A stretch of DNA of 64,000 nt from Nitrosococcus halophilus Nc 4 (GTDB taxonomy: Bacteria; Pseudomonadota; Gammaproteobacteria; Nitrosococcales; Nitrosococcaceae). The notes under the pieces were generated by a model. The model made no database searches and was not told the DNA's origin. It was given only the letters and a program-made list of their open reading frames with translations. The stretch covers positions 2,404,001 to 2,468,000 of the forward strand of contig NC_013960.1 in the NCBI RefSeq assembly GCF_000024725.1, given 5' to 3'. Below are positions 59,364 through 64,000 of this stretch, one piece after another (within the stretch, counting starts at the first letter, position 1; every line of letters begins with the position of its first letter). A program made the position numbers and the translations under genes.

Positions 59364-59984
59364 GTGGAGCTCGCAGTGCAATCGCTCGCGGAAAACGCTG
59401 AAACGGGTATGATACAAGTATCCGATGTCGTGTTTGCTCAATACTTTAACGAGCCTCTTATCCATCAAGTGGTAACTGCTTATTTGGCTAAAGATCGAGC
59501 GGGCACGCGTGCTCAAAAAACGCGCTCAGAAGTTCGAGGCGGTGGCGCTAAGCCTTTTCGCCAGAAAGGAACTGGTCGTGCCCGGGCAGGTACCATTCGG
59601 AGTCCCCTATGGCGGGGAGGCGGTAAGGTTTTTGCCGCTAAGCCGAGGGATTATTCCCAGAAAGTAAATAAAAAAATGTATCGGGCCGCTATGCGCTCGA
59701 TCCTCTCTGAGCTTGCGCGCCAGGATAGATTGCGGGTGGTCAATGAGATTGTGTTTCCTGAGCCCAAAACAAAGGAATTAGTCAAATTATTGAGCGCTTA
59801 TGATTGGCGTAGCGTGTTGGTGGTGGTTGCTGAAGATAATCCTAATCTTGAACTGTCAGCCCGTAATATCCCGGCGGTTGCTGTAGGAAATGCGAGCAAC
59901 ATAAGTCCTGTTGATCTGATCCGGTTTGATGGAGTTCTAGCAACAGATGCTGCAATCCGTCGTTTCGAGGAGAGCCTCGCATGA
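59364..59984 (+). CDS. rplD: 50S ribosomal protein L4
   Basis: 206 aa from GTG 59364 behind AAAGGAGG. The exit-tunnel loop [36 protein letters not shown] is typical. L4 represses the S10 operon in enteric bacteria through a leader that this genome lacks at its normal place. 4-bp overlap with rplW. Confidence 0.97.
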   Translation: MELAVQSLAENAETGMIQVSDVVFAQYFNEPLIHQVVTAYLAKDRAGTRAQKTRSEVRGGGAKPFRQKGTGRARAGTIRSPLWRGGGKVFAAKPRDYSQKVNKKMYRAAMRSILSELARQDRLRVVNEIVFPEPKTKELVKLLSAYDWRSVLVVVAEDNPNLELSARNIPAVAVGNASNISPVDLIRFDGVLATDAAIRRFEESLA

Positions 59985-60277
59985 ACGAGGAGCGTTTAAC
60001 TAAAATTATTTTAGCGCCTGTGATCTCGGAAAAAAGCACCTTAGTTGGGGAAAAGCATAACCAGGTGGTGTTAAAAGTGTTGCCTGATGCTAACAAGCGA
60101 GAGGTCAAGCAGGCGGTTGAGCTTTTGTTTGATGTTAAAGTCGCTGAGGTGCGTACAGCGCGTATTAAGGGGAAGAGTAAGCGTTTTGGCCGCTATACCG
60201 GTCGCCGCAGTGATTGGAAAAAGGCTTATGTATCACTGCAGGAAGGTCACGAGATTGACTTTATGGGTGCCGGGTAA
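59981..60277 (+). CDS. rplW: 50S ribosomal protein L23
   Basis: 98 aa. [20 protein letters not shown] and the loop [30 protein letters not shown] are family features. L23 docks trigger factor and SRP at the exit port. Overlaps rplD by ATGA. Confidence 0.96.
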   Translation: MNEERLTKIILAPVISEKSTLVGEKHNQVVLKVLPDANKREVKQAVELLFDVKVAEVRTARIKGKSKRFGRYTGRRSDWKKAYVSLQEGHEIDFMGAG

Positions 60278-60314
60278 GCGCAGGATTATTGCTTAATAAA
60301 TTAAGGAAACGGCT

Positions 60315-61136
60315 ATGCCGATCGTAAAAGCTAAACCTACATCCGCTGGTCGTCGGTTTGTGGTACAGATAACCTCTCCTGAGTTATATAAGGGGAGACC
60401 CCATCCGGCTTTGACTGAGAAGCTGAGCAAGAGCGGAGGCCGGAACAATCAAGGTAGAATTACTGTTCGCCACTCTGGTGGTGGGCATAAGCGACTCTAT
60501 CGAGTTATTGATTTTAAACGCAATAAAATTGGCGTTCCTGGGCGTGTGGAAAGGATAGAGTACGATCCTAATCGTAGCGCTCATATTGCACTAATCAGCT
60601 ACTCTGATGGAGAAAAGCGGTATATTATTGCACCCAAGGCGATCCGAGTTGGAACTTCTGTAACCTCGGGTCAGGATGCGCCAATTCGTGATGGGAATTG
60701 CCTTCCTCTACGGAATATTCCTGTGGGTACGCTCGTGCATTGTGTCGAGTTAAAACCAGGCAAGGGTGCCCAATTGGCGCGGAGCGCTGGCGCTTCCTGC
60801 CAGTTGGTTGCCCGTGAAGGCAGTCATGCGATGTTGCGCCTCCGCTCAGGTGAGATACGAAGAGTACCGCTTGAGTGCCGTGCGACGGTTGGAGAAGTTG
60901 GCAATGACGGGCATGGCCTGCGTTCCCTGGGGAAGGCGGGGGCTAAGCGTTGGCAGGGGAAGCGCCCCACCGTGCGCGGAGTTGCGATGAATCCCGTAGA
61001 CCATCCCCATGGGGGTGGTGAAGGTCGAACTTCAGGTGGTCGCCATCCGGTGAGTCCTTGGGGGGTTCCTACCAAAGGATATAAGACCCGCCGTAATAAG
61101 CGTACCGGGAAATTTATTGTGCGTCGACGTAAGTAA
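60315..61136 (+). CDS. rplB: 50S ribosomal protein L2
   Basis: 273 aa. [20 protein letters not shown] near the N-terminus and the peptidyl-transferase-proximal [20 protein letters not shown] at the C-terminus (with the essential His) are exact. AAGGAAACGG lies upstream of ATG 60315. Confidence 0.98.
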   Translation: MPIVKAKPTSAGRRFVVQITSPELYKGRPHPALTEKLSKSGGRNNQGRITVRHSGGGHKRLYRVIDFKRNKIGVPGRVERIEYDPNRSAHIALISYSDGEKRYIIAPKAIRVGTSVTSGQDAPIRDGNCLPLRNIPVGTLVHCVELKPGKGAQLARSAGASCQLVAREGSHAMLRLRSGEIRRVPLECRATVGEVGNDGHGLRSLGKAGAKRWQGKRPTVRGVAMNPVDHPHGGGEGRTSGGRHPVSPWGVPTKGYKTRRNKRTGKFIVRRRK

Positions 61137-61157
61137 ATAACTCAGTGAGGATGAAGC

Positions 61158-61430
61158 ATGCCGCGTTCGATTAAAAAAGGCCCGTTTGTAGACCCCCACC
61201 TAACAAAGAAGGTGGCGGAGGCAAGCGCGACCCAGAGCCGACGTCCGATTAAGACGTGGTCGCGTCGCTCGATGATCGTTCCGGAGATGATTGGACTGAC
61301 AATTGCTGTGCATAATGGTCGGCAGCATGTCCCTATTTTTGTCACCGAGAATATGGTTGGTCACAAGTTGGGTGAGTTTGCCCCAACTCGTACTTTTAAA
61401 GGCCATGTGGCTGACAAAAAGTCAAGGTAA
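61158..61430 (+). CDS. rpsS: 30S ribosomal protein S19
   Basis: 90 aa. [20 protein letters not shown] start, then [40 protein letters not shown]. Complete and typical. 11 bp to rplV. Confidence 0.97.
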   Translation: MPRSIKKGPFVDPHLTKKVAEASATQSRRPIKTWSRRSMIVPEMIGLTIAVHNGRQHVPIFVTENMVGHKLGEFAPTRTFKGHVADKKSR

Positions 61431-61441
61431 CGGAGCGAAAG

Positions 61442-61774
61442 ATGGCAACTACAGCAACACTAAAATATGCGCGGCTGTCGGCACAAAAAGGTCGGTTGGT
61501 TGCCGACCAGATTCGCGGGCTACCTGTGGATAAAGCGTTAGACGTTTTGACTTTTAGCCCCAAGAAAGCATCAGGAATTATCAAGAAGGTATTGGAGTCG
61601 GCTGTTGCTAATGCTGAGCACAACGACGGGGCTGATATCGACGAGCTGCGGGTTGCTGCCATTATGGTCAACGAAGGACCTACCATGAAGCGAATCCGTG
61701 CAAGAGCTAGAGGGCGCGCCAGTCGGATTTTTAAGCGTTCTTGCCATATCAGGGTGATAGTTGCAGAGGATTAG
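61442..61774 (+). CDS. rplV: 50S ribosomal protein L22
   Basis: 110 aa. [20 protein letters not shown] and the tunnel-lining hairpin [20 protein letters not shown] are intact. 12 bp to rpsC. Confidence 0.97.
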   Translation: MATTATLKYARLSAQKGRLVADQIRGLPVDKALDVLTFSPKKASGIIKKVLESAVANAEHNDGADIDELRVAAIMVNEGPTMKRIRARARGRASRIFKRSCHIRVIVAED

Positions 61775-61786
61775 GAGAGCATAGGA

Positions 61787-62458
61787 ATGGGGCAGAAGGT
61801 ACATCCTACGGGGATTCGCCTTGGTATCGTCAAGGACTGGAATTCTAAGTGGTATGCGGACAGCAGCCAGTTTAGTGATTTGCTCAATAATGATTTGGGA
61901 GTTCGCAGCCATCTTACCAAGAAGCTATCCCATGCACTAGTCAGTAATATTCAAATTGATCGGCCAGCACGTAATGCTCGGATTACTATACATACGGCGC
62001 GTCCGGGTATTGTCATTGGGAAGAAGGGCGAAGACATCAATAACTTGCGGCAAGAAGTCTCTGAGATGATGGGGATACCCGTTCATATTAACATTCAAGA
62101 GATACGCAAGCCTGAGTTAGATGCCACCCTCGTTGCTGCAAATGTGGCGCAGCAGCTTGAGCGGCGAATCATGTTTCGTCGAGCCATGAAGCGTGCTGTT
62201 ACCAACGCTATGCGTGTAGGTGCCCAAGGCATTCGTATAAAAGTCTCTGGGCGCTTAAATGGGGCGGAAATTGCTCGCAATGAGTGGTACCGAGAAGGCC
62301 GAGTGCCGTTGCATACGCTGCGAGCTAATATTGACTATGGTTTTGCTGAGGCGAAAACCACCTATGGAGTTCTTGGTGTCAAGGTATGGATATTCAAGGG
62401 CGAAGTGTTTGAACAGCCGGATCAGCAAGTTACCGCAGGGAACTCGGCGATAAGCTAA
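61787..62458 (+). CDS. rpsC: 30S ribosomal protein S3
   Basis: 223 aa. [20 protein letters not shown] start, the KH domain loop [20 protein letters not shown], and the C-terminal [21 protein letters not shown]3 forms part of the mRNA entry and helicase site. Confidence 0.97.
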   Translation: MGQKVHPTGIRLGIVKDWNSKWYADSSQFSDLLNNDLGVRSHLTKKLSHALVSNIQIDRPARNARITIHTARPGIVIGKKGEDINNLRQEVSEMMGIPVHINIQEIRKPELDATLVAANVAQQLERRIMFRRAMKRAVTNAMRVGAQGIRIKVSGRLNGAEIARNEWYREGRVPLHTLRANIDYGFAEAKTTYGVLGVKVWIFKGEVFEQPDQQVTAGNSAIS

Positions 62459-62469
62459 GGTAATAGACT

Positions 62470-62883
62470 ATGTTACAGCCGAAAAGAACCAAGTTCCGTA
62501 AGCAACAAAAAGGCAGAAACCGCGGGCAATCGCTACGGGGTAACCAAGTGGATTTTGGCGAGTATGGATTGAAAGCCATTGGTAGAGGGAAGATTACAGC
62601 ACGTCAAATCGAAGCTGCACGTCGTGCTATGACGAGATATGTTAAGCGGGGCGGGAAAATTTGGATCCGGATTTTCCCAGATAAGCCCATTACTCAAAAA
62701 CCTCTTGAAGTGCGCCAAGGAAAAGGAAAGGGTAATGTAGAATATTGGGCTGCTAACGTGCAACCTGGGCGTGTCCTTTATGAGATGGAAGGGGTACCGG
62801 AAGAGGTAGCACGAAGGGCTTTCGAGTTGGCGGCAGCTAAATTGCCTGTTAAGACGGTATTTGTTACACGGGCGGTCATGTAA
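62470..62883 (+). CDS. rplP: 50S ribosomal protein L16
   Basis: 137 aa. [20 protein letters not shown] start, [40 protein letters not shown]. The Arg in the last motif region is the usual YcfD hydroxylation area. Its stop shares a base with the rpmC start (TAATG). Confidence 0.97.
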   Translation: MLQPKRTKFRKQQKGRNRGQSLRGNQVDFGEYGLKAIGRGKITARQIEAARRAMTRYVKRGGKIWIRIFPDKPITQKPLEVRQGKGKGNVEYWAANVQPGRVLYEMEGVPEEVARRAFELAAAKLPVKTVFVTRAVM

Positions 62884-63077
62884 TGAAAGCTCAAGAGTTG
62901 CGAACAAAGACAGTGGATGAGTTACAGAAGGAACTCCTGGAGCTCTCTCGAGAGCAATTTAAACTGCGTATGCAAAAGGGTACCGGGCAATTGGCGCGAA
63001 ATAGCGAGCTAAATCGAGTGCGACGTAGTATTGCTCGAGTTAAGACAGTGCTAACAGAGAAAGAGCAGGCGCAGTAG
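62883..63077 (+). CDS. rpmC: 50S ribosomal protein L29
   Basis: 64 aa, two helices: [20 protein letters not shown] and [33 protein letters not shown]. It starts on the last base of the rplP stop codon and ends 2 bp before rpsQ. Confidence 0.95.
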   Translation: MKAQELRTKTVDELQKELLELSREQFKLRMQKGTGQLARNSELNRVRRSIARVKTVLTEKEQAQ

Positions 63078-63079
63078 AT

Positions 63080-63340
63080 ATGAGTGATCAGGAGAAATCT
63101 TTACGCACCGTTATTGGTCGTGTAGTGAGTGATAAAATGGATAAGACAATCACGGTGCTTGTAGAGCGTAGAGTTGCGCATCCTCTCTATAAAAAGTATG
63201 TAAAGCGTTTCACGAAGTTACATGCTCATGACGAAAATAATGAGTGTCGAGTGGGTGATGTGGTAGCAGTCTCAGTAACACGCCCGCTCTCCAAGACCAA
63301 GACTTGGAAATTGGTTAATGTCCTTGAACGCACACGCTGA
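63080..63340 (+). CDS. rpsQ: 30S ribosomal protein S17
   Basis: 86 aa. [40 protein letters not shown] and the conserved end [19 protein letters not shown]-fold protein of the 30S body. Confidence 0.96.
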   Translation: MSDQEKSLRTVIGRVVSDKMDKTITVLVERRVAHPLYKKYVKRFTKLHAHDENNECRVGDVVAVSVTRPLSKTKTWKLVNVLERTR

Positions 63341-63381
63341 ATAATGGTCGTTTTCCCGATGATATTAGGTGGAGAGCAATA

Positions 63382-63750
63382 ATGATTCAAATGCAGACCA
63401 GCCTAGAGGCGGCAGATAACAGCGGTGCTCGGCGACTTGTTTGTATTAAAGTGTTAGGCGGATCGCAGCGGCGCTATGCAGGAATTGGTGACGTTATTAA
63501 AGTTGCAGTCAAGGAGGCTATTCCGCGGGGCAAGGTCAAGAAAGGTGAAGTTTATAACGCAGTGATTGTACGGACCAAAAAAGGGGTTCGTCGTGCAGAC
63601 GGATCACTTATCCGATTTGATAATAATGCCGCGGTATTATTGAATAATCAGTTACAGCCTATAGGGACTCGAATTTTTGGTCCTGTGACGCGGGAGCTGC
63701 GTGTCGAAAACTTCATGAGGATAGTTTCTTTGGCCCCGGAAGTGTTGTAG
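63382..63750 (+). CDS. rplN: 50S ribosomal protein L14
   Basis: 122 aa. [20 protein letters not shown] start, [50 protein letters not shown]. It lies 41 bp after rpsQ. Confidence 0.97.
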   Translation: MIQMQTSLEAADNSGARRLVCIKVLGGSQRRYAGIGDVIKVAVKEAIPRGKVKKGEVYNAVIVRTKKGVRRADGSLIRFDNNAAVLLNNQLQPIGTRIFGPVTRELRVENFMRIVSLAPEVL

Positions 63751-63761
63751 GGAGGGTGATG

Positions 63762-64000
63762 ATGCGCAGAGTACGGGTAGGCGATGAAGTTGTCGTTACT
63801 GCTGGTAGAAGTAGAGGGAAGCGAGGAAAAGTTTTACGCGTAGTGGGCGGCGGTGACCGTGTAATTGTAGAAGAGGTCAATATGGTGAAGCGGCACACTC
63901 GGCCTAATCCGGCAGATAATAAGCCAGGAGGAATTGTCGAGCAGGAAGCGCCGGTGCATATCTCCAATGTTATGCTTTACAACCCGGTTACGGAGAAAGG
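63762..64000 (+). CDS. rplX: 50S ribosomal protein L24 (3' end cut by window)
   Basis: About 79 of the usual 104-105 residues are visible. KOW motif VGDEVVVTAGRSRGKRGKVL, then VNMVKRHTRPNPADNKPGGI and VHISNVMLYNPVTEKG. Two adjacent ATGs (63759, 63762) are possible; the second is better spaced (6 bases) from GGAGG. It follows rplN by 11 bp. Confidence 0.95.
   Translation, partial: MRRVRVGDEVVVTAGRSRGKRGKVLRVVGGGDRVIVEEVNMVKRHTRPNPADNKPGGIVEQEAPVHISNVMLYNPVTEK

Overview
The window reads as a chromosomal segment of a gammaproteobacterium, most like the purple-sulfur/ammonia-oxidiser branch (Chromatiales; Nitrosococcus is my best guess from the overall feel of the proteins, but no ammonia-oxidation gene is present to prove it). 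Support for the class comes from the pseudomonad-type flagellar regulator FleQ, the ubiE-ubiJ-ubiB cluster, tgt-yajC-secDF, and the tRNA-tuf-secE-nusG-rpl-rpoBC / str / S10 order.

Region 1 (1-21940) is a flagellar cluster on the + strand: end of flgJ, flgK, flgL, an EAL-HDOD signalling gene, flagellin fliC behind a near-perfect sigma-28 promoter, flaG, fliD, fliS, a FliT-like gene, a PilZ-like gene, fleQ, a FleR-like activator that has lost almost all of its receiver domain (no fleS kinase beside it), then fliEFGHIJ and fliK. Sigma-54 type -24/-12 sites precede fleR and fliK. The fliL-R/flh genes that often follow fliK are not here.

Region 2 (21945-25784) starts with pyrF and then becomes an accessory pocket before tgt. 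It holds an orphan HTH regulator, a shrunken DUF4062-FGE-sulfatase gene whose 3' end has the codon pattern of a diversity-generating-retroelement variable region, two 94-bp MITE-like repeats with long terminal inverted repeats, a complete IS1-family element with a 9-bp target duplication between them, and a HepT-MntA type toxin-antitoxin pair.

Region 3 (25785-39883) is housekeeping: tgt, yajC, secD, secF (+), a 665-bp gap with a perfect palindrome and a 100-bp multi-stem element, a membrane protein gene, mpl, ubiX (+), then ubiB, ubiJ, ubiE, a DUF971 gene, hslU, hslV and galE (-).

Region 4 (40061-64000) is the translation/transcription block on the + strand: tRNA-Tyr, -Gly, -Thr, tuf copy 1, tRNA-Trp, secE, nusG, rplK, rplA, rplJ, rplL, rpoB, rpoC, rpsL, rpsG, fusA, tuf copy 2, then the S10 operon from rpsJ to rplX, which is cut by the window end. 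The two tuf genes are the same at nucleotide level across the whole reading frame and use codons quite unlike their neighbours.
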